Of a DNA stretch of 52,123 bases, positions 16,108-25,438 are shown piece after piece. The notes below the pieces were generated by a model. It was not told the DNA's origin. It saw only the letters and a list, made by a program, of their open reading frames with translations, and did not search any database. The DNA comes from UBA1822 sp963615055. Lineage in GTDB: Bacteria; Bacillota; Negativicutes; Veillonellales; Dialisteraceae. The stretch is from NCBI GenBank assembly GCA_963615055.1, contig CAVEFO010000006.1, forward strand, positions 1 through 52,123, given 5' to 3'. Position 1 is the first letter of the stretch. The number at the start of each line of letters is the position of its first letter. The position numbers and the translations under genes are program-made.

Positions 16108-17837
16108 AACTCTCTCACCAATTCTTTGAAATACGAGCATTCCTCACGCACTGTAATAGGAACGACAAGACCACGGTCGAGCATTCTATTGCCATTTTCA
16201 CACGCTGTTTCTGAAATCATACAACAGGAGTGACAGGCAGCACCATTGGAGTTCTTACCCGCAGGCAAATTACTCATGCACTCTGGATCGTTTGTGCAGA
16301 CAAGAGCCTCTTGGAAAGCATCTCTCATGAGGTTTGTCATCTGATCAATATTTCCAAGTTCCACCAATCCTCCGAGCGATCCTTCTTTATCAGAGCTACC
16401 TGTGTATAAAAGTATTCCGGACATTTTGTCGCCAAAATATATCCTTTCCCTAATAGCGGATGAAGAGTATCCGGACGACATAGACATTTGCTTTATCATC
16501 AGGTGAGCAAATGTATGCATAAGAACATATACCGCGTTCCTCACAACCGTGATTGTCCATCCCTTGGATTCGCAAAATTCTCTATAGGAATCGGAGCATT
16601 TCTGAGATAGCCCTTTTACCGCAGGGGAATTAAGCCATACGGCCAAAGTATCCTTGTTAAATTCAATAAAGATACCTTCACCATTGACCTCTGCGGCAGG
16701 AAGCCATCGTTCCTGTTTCCCTTTACTTAATGCGACCACATTAGGCTGCTCGTCTGCATCAGGATCGGGAGCATCCACACGGGTAAATCCAAGAAGCACA
16801 CGAACCTCTCGAAGCCTGGTTACACGGATGATGCGACTGAAATACTTCCGAAGGTATCCAGGCAAAGAGTCTTCTTCGGCTTTGAAATGTTTTTTATTTG
16901 ATTCATACGCAGGATCGTTGTGATGGGTGATGGCATTGTACTCCATCTGCTTGATCTCTGTAAACTCTTTGATATTGCTCATTCGGCGTTCAAGAGCTTC
17001 ATCGAATTCGCTCCTTGTGTACGCAGAAAAGTGCATCTCGTAAATTTTCGTTATACCTTCATCGCCCTTAAGCTGTTTTGCCAGTTCGATATAACGCAGA
17101 TTCTCATCAATCAAGTTGTAGAGAGGATTAATCCACGGGGGGATGGATATAGCACTTCTGCTCACCGCAAAGTAAACATTAGACGCACCTCTCTGCGATG
17201 GGATAACAGGCTTCTTGCATCTTTGATTCTTTACGCTCGGTCTGAAGGGATGATGCCCGGAGCAGGCTCTGTCTTCAAAATTCTCCCGCTGTGTTGCTCC
17301 GTTCATGCTGCGTTTTGCGCCGCATGAACATTTCACCCACATATCTGCAAGAGTCGAGGTATTACCTGTTGAGTACATTTTCAATGTTCCGTTGCAATCC
17401 GAGTCGCCTCTATGAACCCACCATTCCCAAGGAAAGTCGGACATATGGCCATCTTCGCAAATAGTAATAAAACGAGACGGATAAGCAAGGCGATGGCACT
17501 CCGGGCAGGTGACGCCATATTTCAGATACTTATCCAAGTCAAAGTTCTTTCTTGCGTCAAAGAGTCTGCGACAGTTCAAGCTAGAACAAACGTGCCAATA
17601 CGGAAAAGTTACGACAGGAACATCTCCAGAAGAGCTTGTGCGCGGCATATAGAAGCAGTCGACGCCAAGATATGACGCAAGTCTGCCGTCTATAATTTTC
17701 TGCCCTTTATGTTTCCAATAGGAAATATCAAGGATTGTAACCGAGTCCTTTACCGCATCCACAACAGAGCCGGGACCGAATGTGGTTATGATCTGATTGG
17801 GACGCAGTTCGCCTAATTTGTTATTATCAAAAGCCAT
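16089..17837 (-). CDS. drmB: DrmB, DUF1998 protein of DISARM
   Basis: A 582-residue protein of the DISARM DrmB type. Near the N-terminus (FGPGSVVD, about 20-27) and in the middle are cysteine clusters for zinc: CSSLNC and CPEC (about 83-120), CSCG, and CRYS-like HxxC groups. The DUF1998-like C-terminal part has HTFAHLMIKQMSM followed by GILLYTGSSDKEGSLGGL, and ends with a cysteine-rich CHSCCMISETAC. GGAGG precedes the ATG at 17837, one base after the drmA stop. DrmA and DrmB form the complex that binds invading DNA in characterised DISARM systems. Confidence 0.92.
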   Translation of the reverse strand: MAFDNNKLGELRPNQIITTFGPGSVVDAVKDSVTILDISYWKHKGQKIIDGRLASYLGVDCFYMPRTSSSGDVPVVTFPYWHVCSSLNCRRLFDARKNFDLDKYLKYGVTCPECHRLAYPSRFITICEDGHMSDFPWEWWVHRGDSDCNGTLKMYSTGNTSTLADMWVKCSCGAKRSMNGATQRENFEDRACSGHHPFRPSVKNQRCKKPVIPSQRGASNVYFAVSRSAISIPPWINPLYNLIDENLRYIELAKQLKGDEGITKIYEMHFSAYTRSEFDEALERRMSNIKEFTEIKQMEYNAITHHNDPAYESNKKHFKAEEDSLPGYLRKYFSRIIRVTRLREVRVLLGFTRVDAPDPDADEQPNVVALSKGKQERWLPAAEVNGEGIFIEFNKDTLAVWLNSPAVKGLSQKCSDSYREFCESKGWTITVVRNAVYVLMHTFAHLMIKQMSMSSGYSSSAIRERIYFGDKMSGILLYTGSSDKEGSLGGLVELGNIDQMTNLMRDAFQEALVCTNDPECMSNLPAGKNSNGAACHSCCMISETACENGNRMLDRGLVVPITVREECSYFKELVRELCQVEI

Positions 17838-17838
17838 A

Positions 17839-20800
17839 TCATTCCTCCGTGTAATAGAACATATTCGCAGAGCTTTCAACCTCACGCATGGAACGGAGAG
17901 TCGCTTTCTCGTTTTCATCATGCGGCTGGTCATACGGATTCATTAGTCTGTTGTATCTTTCTGTGCAGACAACATAGTAGCGAAGAGGTTTTGTCTGCGC
18001 GGCCTGCAATTTCCACCAATCAATAAACCTGTCTATTTCCTCTTCGGCATCAGCCCGTGCAGAAGGCTTGATAATGTTAAGGCGGTCAATAATCAGGCTC
18101 TTTACAGAATCAAGCTGTTCTTTTGTCAGCGAACCTATGGCCGCCGCATCAGGATTGTTTGCCATGTTGGGGAAATTCAGCCTGATTGCGGAAATAACCA
18201 AGGCGTGCATCACGCGATCCCTTGCTCTTGCGGAGAATGGCGTAGCTGTTGTTCCCTCGACAAACCTATACAGTTGAGAGTGATATCCTGTGAAATTCTC
18301 GTAATGCGACAAGTCACGAGGCCGATACGCATTATACAGAGTGACAACCAAGCCGGGGAAAGCACGACCAATACGGCTTGTAGCCTGAATGTACTCTGAG
18401 TTCTGTTTTGGCTGACCGGTCACAACCATTAATCCAAGTCGATCGACATCCATACCCACAGCAATCATATTAGTGGCTATGGCAGTATCCAAGCATTCTT
18501 TTGCGTCACAGGTAGTTTCAAGCTGATTCAATTTCTCCGGTATCCTATAAGAGGCCATTCGAGATGTTATCTCCACATTGTGATTAAGATACCGCTGCTT
18601 ATCCAAACCGTATTTATTCTTGATGCGATAGATTCTTTTCGGAATGTCGTCCTGCAAAAGTCTGACGGCACCACCAAGCTCTCGAATACTGTTGAAGTAC
18701 CCGACCAAAGAATAATATGGATCGATAACCTCCTTATATTCATCTTGGAGCGAGTAAGTATAAGCTGCCTGGAGGATGATAGCGTACACACGGAGTAATG
18801 CTGTCTTTACGGATTGCCCCGGAGCGCAAACGCCCACATACTTTCGGAACGGATCATTTTCCACGGGAATTTCCCTGATAAAAAAACTGTCGCCAATTTC
18901 AAAGCCGTTCGGTGGGAACTGCGTCGTATTCTTTCTTGCGTAAAGGCATCTGGTCTGTGCCTCCGCATTTTTGATTGTTGCCGTTGAAACGACATACTTC
19001 GGCTTGATGCCATCGTGGATGCACATATCCTCGATAATCGTTTCATAGGCTCCGTAAACCGTACCAAGAGGTCCCGTGATAAGATGTAACTCGTCTTGAA
19101 TAATCAGTTCCGGCGGCAGGAACGGTCTGATGTTAACCATCTTGGATACTGGCAAAGAAGCCGTCTTATTATGGCGTCCATGTTCCGCTCCAATCGCTAC
19201 ATAACCATCGCGGCTACATTTTCTGTCCACTCTGCCAAACAGCGCATTAGTATTCACATCCCAAGGGAGCCGCGCAAACTTATCTACGGTAGATAAGATA
19301 ATGGTCGGACACTTGGCATATATTTCCTCATCAACAAGATAAACCGGGATAGGAATCCTGTCGTTTTTGTATCTGTAAAATTGGCAGTCGCGGTCAGAGC
19401 AGAAAATCTCGATAGACTTTCTGTCCGTATCTATATTGAAGTTTTCCTCTTTGAGCGGCTTGCCACAGAATGGGCAGGTAAGAAGCTGCTTATAAACATG
19501 GTTCCTTGCACTCCTTGCAGCCTGCGGATTGTCTGGCTTTTCAATGAACTCGTCAAATTTATTCGGAGTCACTCCGCCTCCAACCCAGAATCCAATGCTA
19601 ATCGGTTCCTTACCGAATTGCGGATATGCCTGTCGTCTAATCATTTCAGCAGCAAGAACCATCTTTGTAATACGGTCCCTCTGCTGTGTAGTAAGCAAAC
19701 GGAGTGTATATCGAAGCATGACTGTCACGCCGCCATCAAAATTAAATTCTCCTTTATCGGTGGCTCGGAGTCTTCTGTTGGCGATAACAAAAGCCATAAG
19801 GCCAAGATATGCCTCTGTCTTTCCTCCGCCTGTAGGAAAGTATAACAAGTCGACAATCTCGCGGTCTTTATGCTGCGGATCAACTATGCCGGCAAGATTC
19901 ATGAGAATAAAGGCAATCTGGAAAGGTCTCCATCCGAAGTTGTTATCCGGATTCTTCGGATTGATAAAATCCTGGAAATTACACTCCGTGCCTGTTCCGT
20001 GCTTCTTTGCATAGCCTTTTATGCTGTTCTGCAAAAAGATTACACGATTCATAAAGCAGAAAGCCTCAAAAGATGTATCATCCGTTTCAATGATATGGAT
20101 TCCTTCGTGAATTCGGCTTAGAGCATCTTGACACCGTTCAATGACCTTATTTCCGATCTTATCTTTGAAATCGGGATTGCTCATTCTATCGTTGCCAAGA
20201 AGAGTATTATTTATCCAGTTCTCATAAGAATCCGCAAGGGTATTAAGTTTTCCGATTGTTTCCGCTTTTTTCGACTTTACCGACATGGTAAATGTCGAGA
20301 AGAAATACCTGTCAAAGCCGTCTAATGCCGCGCTAACCCCAGGGAACTCATATTCAGGTATAAAAGCCGATTTCACACAGGTGGTTCTGCCATCAACCGG
20401 CGTTTCCCATACAGCCGCGCAGCCACGACCTCGTCCCATAATAGGACGCTGCTCAAAATAGAACTCGTCCGATGCAAGTATTTCCCTACAGATATGCTCG
20501 GCAATAAATACCGCCGAACCATCCTCAGCATACGCCTTGAGTTCAACTTGGAACATTATAGCTTCTGCGCTGTTTGCAGGATTCGTTCTCTTGTTGATGA
20601 CATACGCAGTAACAAGAGAATAGCCTCCCTTAAGAGGAATACGGGACACATGGACGTGGACATTAGAATCGCAAACAAGCTGGTAGTCCTTTGTGCGTCC
20701 AAAGTCGCCAAAGTTTACATGGACGGTCTCCTCCATCGGCTGACGGGTATATATGGCACGACTGTGTTCCTTTTCATCTTTGCCCGTGTATTTTTCAGAA

Positions 20801-21162
20801 GACCGCACATAATCTCCCCAAGTCACGTCCAAGTTAATGCTCTCGGTGTCGCCTTGAATATAGAAACTGATGCCGATGGAAGACGGCAACTGAAAATGCG
20901 TCGTGGAAATAGGCTCATTATCATCATCTTCCCCGGCCGTAAAATCCTCACCATCTTCAAATGCCATGTCAGCATCGACTTCCTGCTCACCGGCGCCGGA
21001 ATACTCCCTGTCATCACTCTGTATATCGAGCATTCCCACGAGATATGCATAGCGCGGATTCTCTTCAAGCACTTCTTCCTTATCTCTGGGACCGATGAGA
21101 TCAATCCTTATGGCATCAATGATTTTCTGCCTGACTTCTGAATACTTAAATCTGTCAGCCAT
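17839..21162 (-). CDS. drmA: DrmA, helicase of DISARM
   Basis: A 1,107-residue SF2-like helicase. Walker A FPTGGGKTEAY (about 441-451), DExH-type Walker B IIQDELHLITG (about 688-698), STATIKNA and the arginine-finger motif TSRIGRAFPG (about 927-936) are all intact. A long N-terminal domain with an acidic segment (about 60-85) precedes the helicase. A CPFCGKP ... CSDRDC zinc site lies in the middle. The start ATG overlaps the stop of the Res gene (TAATG). It is expected to load on DNA and act with DrmB. Confidence 0.92.
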   Translation of the reverse strand: MADRFKYSEVRQKIIDAIRIDLIGPRDKEEVLEENPRYAYLVGMLDIQSDDREYSGAGEQEVDADMAFEDGEDFTAGEDDDNEPISTTHFQLPSSIGISFYIQGDTESINLDVTWGDYVRSSEKYTGKDEKEHSRAIYTRQPMEETVHVNFGDFGRTKDYQLVCDSNVHVHVSRIPLKGGYSLVTAYVINKRTNPANSAEAIMFQVELKAYAEDGSAVFIAEHICREILASDEFYFEQRPIMGRGRGCAAVWETPVDGRTTCVKSAFIPEYEFPGVSAALDGFDRYFFSTFTMSVKSKKAETIGKLNTLADSYENWINNTLLGNDRMSNPDFKDKIGNKVIERCQDALSRIHEGIHIIETDDTSFEAFCFMNRVIFLQNSIKGYAKKHGTGTECNFQDFINPKNPDNNFGWRPFQIAFILMNLAGIVDPQHKDREIVDLLYFPTGGGKTEAYLGLMAFVIANRRLRATDKGEFNFDGGVTVMLRYTLRLLTTQQRDRITKMVLAAEMIRRQAYPQFGKEPISIGFWVGGGVTPNKFDEFIEKPDNPQAARSARNHVYKQLLTCPFCGKPLKEENFNIDTDRKSIEIFCSDRDCQFYRYKNDRIPIPVYLVDEEIYAKCPTIILSTVDKFARLPWDVNTNALFGRVDRKCSRDGYVAIGAEHGRHNKTASLPVSKMVNIRPFLPPELIIQDELHLITGPLGTVYGAYETIIEDMCIHDGIKPKYVVSTATIKNAEAQTRCLYARKNTTQFPPNGFEIGDSFFIREIPVENDPFRKYVGVCAPGQSVKTALLRVYAIILQAAYTYSLQDEYKEVIDPYYSLVGYFNSIRELGGAVRLLQDDIPKRIYRIKNKYGLDKQRYLNHNVEITSRMASYRIPEKLNQLETTCDAKECLDTAIATNMIAVGMDVDRLGLMVVTGQPKQNSEYIQATSRIGRAFPGLVVTLYNAYRPRDLSHYENFTGYHSQLYRFVEGTTATPFSARARDRVMHALVISAIRLNFPNMANNPDAAAIGSLTKEQLDSVKSLIIDRLNIIKPSARADAEEEIDRFIDWWKLQAAQTKPLRYYVVCTERYNRLMNPYDQPHDENEKATLRSMREVESSANMFYYTEE

Positions 21163-23813
21163 TATGCCTCCTCCTTCACGGCGTGAGCCGTACCGAATGT
21201 ATATCTGCAAGTATTACCGAGTTGAATGTTATCATCGGAAATGAGATTATACTCCCATTTTTTATGGTCTGGGTCTGCCATAGTTGCAAACTGACACCAC
21301 TTAATGCCTTCTCGCGCCTTGGATACGACTTCCTCCGAGGTGACCTCATTCAATGCTTTAACCTCGACCATATACTTTCCTGTGGTGGTTTCCACAAGAA
21401 AGTCCGGGGTATACTGCTGCCCGGCTTTCCAGAAAAGGCCAAGCTGATTCAAAGGCGGTTTAATCCACCGGATAACATCCGGATCTTCTTCCAAAATGAG
21501 CGAGAAGAGGCGTTCGGTATCGCTGTCAAAAGCATTCGCAGGATAATATGACTTCTTATACCCGGTAAACAAATACTTCTTTATATTGCTCTTGTCTGTG
21601 AACGGCTTATCGTATCTAACCCGCCCGTTCTCTTTGACATTCTTTACGAACTTGCGGAACAGAATAAGGTCTTTCTGAATGCTATGGATGTCCTGCGTTT
21701 TTCTATCCATATATTCATAAATCTGCTTGCGAATGTCAGACACTATTAGCGATGCATAACGGCGGACGATTCTTCTCTTATTTTCTTCATCACCCGGAAT
21801 CTGACTGAGATATTGTTCAACCACGTCAATAACAAAGTCAGCATCGTCACTAGATAACTCGCTGATGGAGTCCAACAGCATACAAGCCAGCGTATTCATG
21901 GCGTTATTGACTTCCAGAATCTTCGCATCCACGGCAGAAAGAAGCTGCTGATTAATAGCGTCAAAACGCTCAATCTTTGCCATCGCCACTTCAAAGTCAG
22001 CGATGGTGCGCTTTATCTCGAAACGATTAAACTTCACATCAGATGTAGTCTGGACAAGAATTTTCGGAACAGAGATAGCCTTTGCGGAATACTCTGTTAC
22101 AACTTTTACAAACTCATCTTTACTCAGAGGTTGTTTGCCGGGTTTTGAAGCTGCCGGTGTCTGTGACTGCTCCTGCGCGGGCGCAGATGGATCGGCGGTA
22201 TCCTCCGAAAGCATTTCAGGATGAATATCAAATAATGTCATCTGACCCGGGTCTTTGCCTTTATCCTTCTTCTGCGCAGCCATAAAATTCTTCACATATT
22301 CTTGATAAATTTCAAGCTGCGTTTTCGGATTGCTGACCTCGGCAAAAGATTTCACGCCGGATGCAGTAATTGCAAAATCCAGCAGAGAAAGCTGTCCATC
22401 GTCCACGGCAGCGGAAACACCAACAGATTCGGACGGTTCAACCGTTGTTTTATCAAGGTCGCGGTAACGGAAGATATCGCTACTCTTAATCTCATCAACA
22501 AGTTCTCTGTAGTGGTCGTGAGCAACGATATCAAGAGAGTCCAAGTCCTCGTTTCCTGTCTGTTCTCCGAACGGAAGTCTTAATCCACGACCAATAGTCT
22601 GCATAGCGAGGATATCGCTTTTTGCAGCATTCAGTGGGATAATCGTAAACAGATTATTGACATCCCAGCCTTCCTTCAGCTTGTAAACGTGCAGCACGAT
22701 TTCGATAGGGTTAGAAGCACTCTCAATAGAGAGCAAAAGGCGGATGTTTTCTTCCGATTCTTCGCCGGACTGTTTGGAATGAATTTCTATAACCTTGCCT
22801 TTATACTTGCCTTTCTGAAAATCATCGCTGTCAATCAATGCCCTGATTTTCTTTGCGTGGTCTGTATCCTTGCAGGCAATGAGTACAATCGGCTTCACAT
22901 AGTCCAGATCGTTGTCGCTACAATACTCCCGCAGTACAGCCTTGCGATGCTCGTGGAGAGTAAGTCCATCGCGGATTTTCATTTCCTCGATATCATCCTG
23001 GTTATAGCCGGCCATGTTGGAGCGTCCCATTACAACAGGGATTTTCAAATAGCCCTCAACTGCACCACGAGCTAAGTCATAGGCGTAGATAACATTTGAG
23101 GTGGTCTTCGGTGTAGCAGTAAACTCCAATCCAAGGACGGGCGTCAGATAATTGATTGCCTTCATCGAAGCCGGAGCGTAATAGCGATGTGCCTCATCCA
23201 TGCAGATGACGAGATCATCGAACTGCGCCAATACATCAGCAAAAGATGCACCCAGCGTTTCCTTAAACTTATGGAAGTTGAACTGCGTATCAGTCTTGCT
23301 GTTGAAGATTTTTCCGATATTGAAAATGAAAAGCTGAATCTCGGAGGTCTTCTCGGTACGAAGAGACATCTGTTCAAACTTCATAGGATAGGTATCGTAA
23401 TTTTCGCCGTCATACACCTTCGGTCTGCCCATTTCCGCTTCAAGTCCTTTAAAGATGTACTTCGGATGATTTGGATTGGACTCTTTACGCAGCTTATCAT
23501 AAATCGTGTTTCCGGGCGCAAGAATGAAGAAGTGCTTATAGCCCTTCGTTTTGTACAGATGATAGATGCAGGCACCCATCAGACGAGTTTTGCCGATGCC
23601 AGTGGCCATAGCAAAGCAGAAAGACGGGAAGTTAAACCCGGCTTTGACCTTGCGCTGTTTCTCGCAGTATTCCGATGCGGCGGCCTCAACGACATCCTTG
23701 CTGTCCTTCTTGTAATCACAATGCGAACTGATGGCATCGAGGTAAGAGAGAGCCTCCTCCTGCGGAGTTCTCAGGCTCATTGCGTATTTGATTTTGCTTA
23801 CTATCTCAGACAT
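21162..23813 (-). CDS. Type III restriction Res-like helicase-nuclease
   Basis: An 883-residue protein with an SF2 helicase core and a C-terminal nuclease, as in type III restriction subunits. Walker A ATGIGKTR (about 70-77), DEAH in CMDEAHRYY (about 202), TATPK, and IGRGLRLPFG are present. The C-terminal PD-(D/E)xK site reads TPDFLVE then YMVEVK (about 800-820). A linker rich in Pro, Gln and Ser separates them. Its ATG directly follows the stop of the methyltransferase gene (TAAATG). Known type III Res acts only in complex with Mod; here Mod is broken. Confidence 0.88.
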   Translation of the reverse strand: MSEIVSKIKYAMSLRTPQEEALSYLDAISSHCDYKKDSKDVVEAAASEYCEKQRKVKAGFNFPSFCFAMATGIGKTRLMGACIYHLYKTKGYKHFFILAPGNTIYDKLRKESNPNHPKYIFKGLEAEMGRPKVYDGENYDTYPMKFEQMSLRTEKTSEIQLFIFNIGKIFNSKTDTQFNFHKFKETLGASFADVLAQFDDLVICMDEAHRYYAPASMKAINYLTPVLGLEFTATPKTTSNVIYAYDLARGAVEGYLKIPVVMGRSNMAGYNQDDIEEMKIRDGLTLHEHRKAVLREYCSDNDLDYVKPIVLIACKDTDHAKKIRALIDSDDFQKGKYKGKVIEIHSKQSGEESEENIRLLLSIESASNPIEIVLHVYKLKEGWDVNNLFTIIPLNAAKSDILAMQTIGRGLRLPFGEQTGNEDLDSLDIVAHDHYRELVDEIKSSDIFRYRDLDKTTVEPSESVGVSAAVDDGQLSLLDFAITASGVKSFAEVSNPKTQLEIYQEYVKNFMAAQKKDKGKDPGQMTLFDIHPEMLSEDTADPSAPAQEQSQTPAASKPGKQPLSKDEFVKVVTEYSAKAISVPKILVQTTSDVKFNRFEIKRTIADFEVAMAKIERFDAINQQLLSAVDAKILEVNNAMNTLACMLLDSISELSSDDADFVIDVVEQYLSQIPGDEENKRRIVRRYASLIVSDIRKQIYEYMDRKTQDIHSIQKDLILFRKFVKNVKENGRVRYDKPFTDKSNIKKYLFTGYKKSYYPANAFDSDTERLFSLILEEDPDVIRWIKPPLNQLGLFWKAGQQYTPDFLVETTTGKYMVEVKALNEVTSEEVVSKAREGIKWCQFATMADPDHKKWEYNLISDDNIQLGNTCRYTFGTAHAVKEEA

Positions 23814-25427
23814 TTACTGTACCTCGCTTTCAAAATCGCACTTCTCAAGAAGGTCTTTCGGTATTTTCTTTACCTCGATGTTATCGGGCAAGATCATATC
23901 CGATTGAATCTTCGTGCCGTAAATCAGGAGCGACTGACCTTCGGCAAGCCGAGCAGACAGGAATTTTATATATCCTGCGTTTACAAACTCCGTGGTGATG
24001 TGAATAAACCGTTTCTCCGAAGAATGACCGTGGAAGACATCCTGCGGCTTGTAACGGAACCCCTCAATCTTACAGATAGCCTCACAGAGCATCTCGAAAG
24101 TGTATGAGGGATTGATCTGATAAATCGGCAGCTTATCATTCTGAATAAGCAGGCTTGGAGCCAATTCGTAGAAATGGTATCCGCCGCCGCCTTCCCAATG
24201 ATAATCCTTGGATATTCCAGTTTTATCGCCATTTATGACATTATCCATGCGAACCTTACACAATGTATAGGCATGGTCTCCAAGTTCGACTCCTACCCAT
24301 TTTCTTCCCATTTTGTGAGCGGTCGCAATAATAGAGCCGCTGCCCAAGAAGGAATCCAAAACCCAGTCTCCCTTATTTGAGAAATAACGAATAATCATTT
24401 CAATCAAGGCTTCTGGTTTTTTCCCACTTCGGAACTCCACGCCACCTTCATGTCTACAGTTTCCGAAATTCCCTGCGAGATCGTAGAAGCCTCCTATCGG
24501 CTTTTTACGCTGTACAGTTTCACTTTCAAGCTGATCTACAGGGACCCCCTGATAATACTTTCCTTTCGTAGCTCCGGCGCGTTTAGGCCCGGTGAAATAG
24601 CGGTAATCATATCGGTCATCACCAATGCCATATACCTTGTATAAAACTCCGTATCCATCAGTTTCATATCGACCAGTTAGATAATCTCTGAAGAATCGTC
24701 CAGATGAATTGCCATCCAATATTGTGCCTGTAGCCCATATTTCTTTAAGCCCGTACTCATCACCGATGTCTTTTTTTACAATCTTGTACTCATTGCTTCC
24801 AAAAACAACAACACGTTTGCCGCCAAGTTCTATTTCTTTGCCTTCGCCTGTTTCTTGAACTTCATATATGAATTTTTCATACCCTACATCATCATGGTCA
24901 AAATTTGGCGTCGCACCATAATTTCTTCTGTATACCAATACCTGCTCAATTTCCTTATGAAAATCCATATCGGATTTCAAAGTCTTATCTGGGTATCTTA
25001 CCCTTACATATAGTGTGGTCAAGTAATTTGATCTTCCGAAAATTTCGTCAAGAAGAACCTTAACATAGTGACTCTCAGAATCATCGATATGACAACACAA
25101 AAAGCCATCATCACTCAGTAATTCTCGGAGCAGAATTAGCCGTTGTTTCATAAGTGACAGCCAAATACTATGTTCCAAATTGTCATCGTAATATTCAAAA
25201 GCACTACCAGTGTTATAGGGCGGATCAATATAGATTCATTTGATACGTCCAGCAAAATCCTGTTGCAAAGCCTGTAAAGCGATTAAGTTATCACCATGAA
25301 TAAGCATATTTTCGCTGGTTGGATCACCATACGACTTATCCACATCCTCCATCAGGATTCTTGGTTCAACGACCTTATCATCGTATTTTCCTACCCAGGT
25401 CAATTCCAGCTTTCCTGTCTTTTGCAT
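23814..25427 (-). pseudogene. Type III-like adenine DNA methyltransferase (Mod), interrupted by TGA
   Basis: One continuous frame of 538 codons apart from a single TGA at codon 64 (25236-25238). It starts at an ATG with AGGAGAG before it and reads MLIHGDNLIALQALQQDF, then FAGRIK-stop-IYIDPPYNTG. The catalytic DPPY (about 68-71) is the first motif past the stop; the FLGSGS SAM-binding motif lies near residue 360. The likely ancestral codon was TGC or TGT (Cys). Restart inside the gene, for example a TTG at 25178, would omit DPPY. As written the enzyme is inactive unless the stop is read through or is a sequencing error. Confidence 0.85.
25236..25238 (-). other. In-frame TGA codon in the mod gene
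   Basis: The minus-strand codons read CGT ATC AAA TGA ATC TAT ATT GAT CCG. The frame is otherwise open from 25427 to 23814. The stop separates 63 N-terminal codons from all catalytic motifs. Confidence 0.9.
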
Positions 25428-25438
25428 AATGATCTCTC

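Noticed and set aside
25236..25238. Selenocysteine or recoded TGA in mod
   Set aside because: No selenocysteine-type hairpin is apparent right after the codon, and other genes in the window end normally at TGA. Nonsense mutation is simpler.
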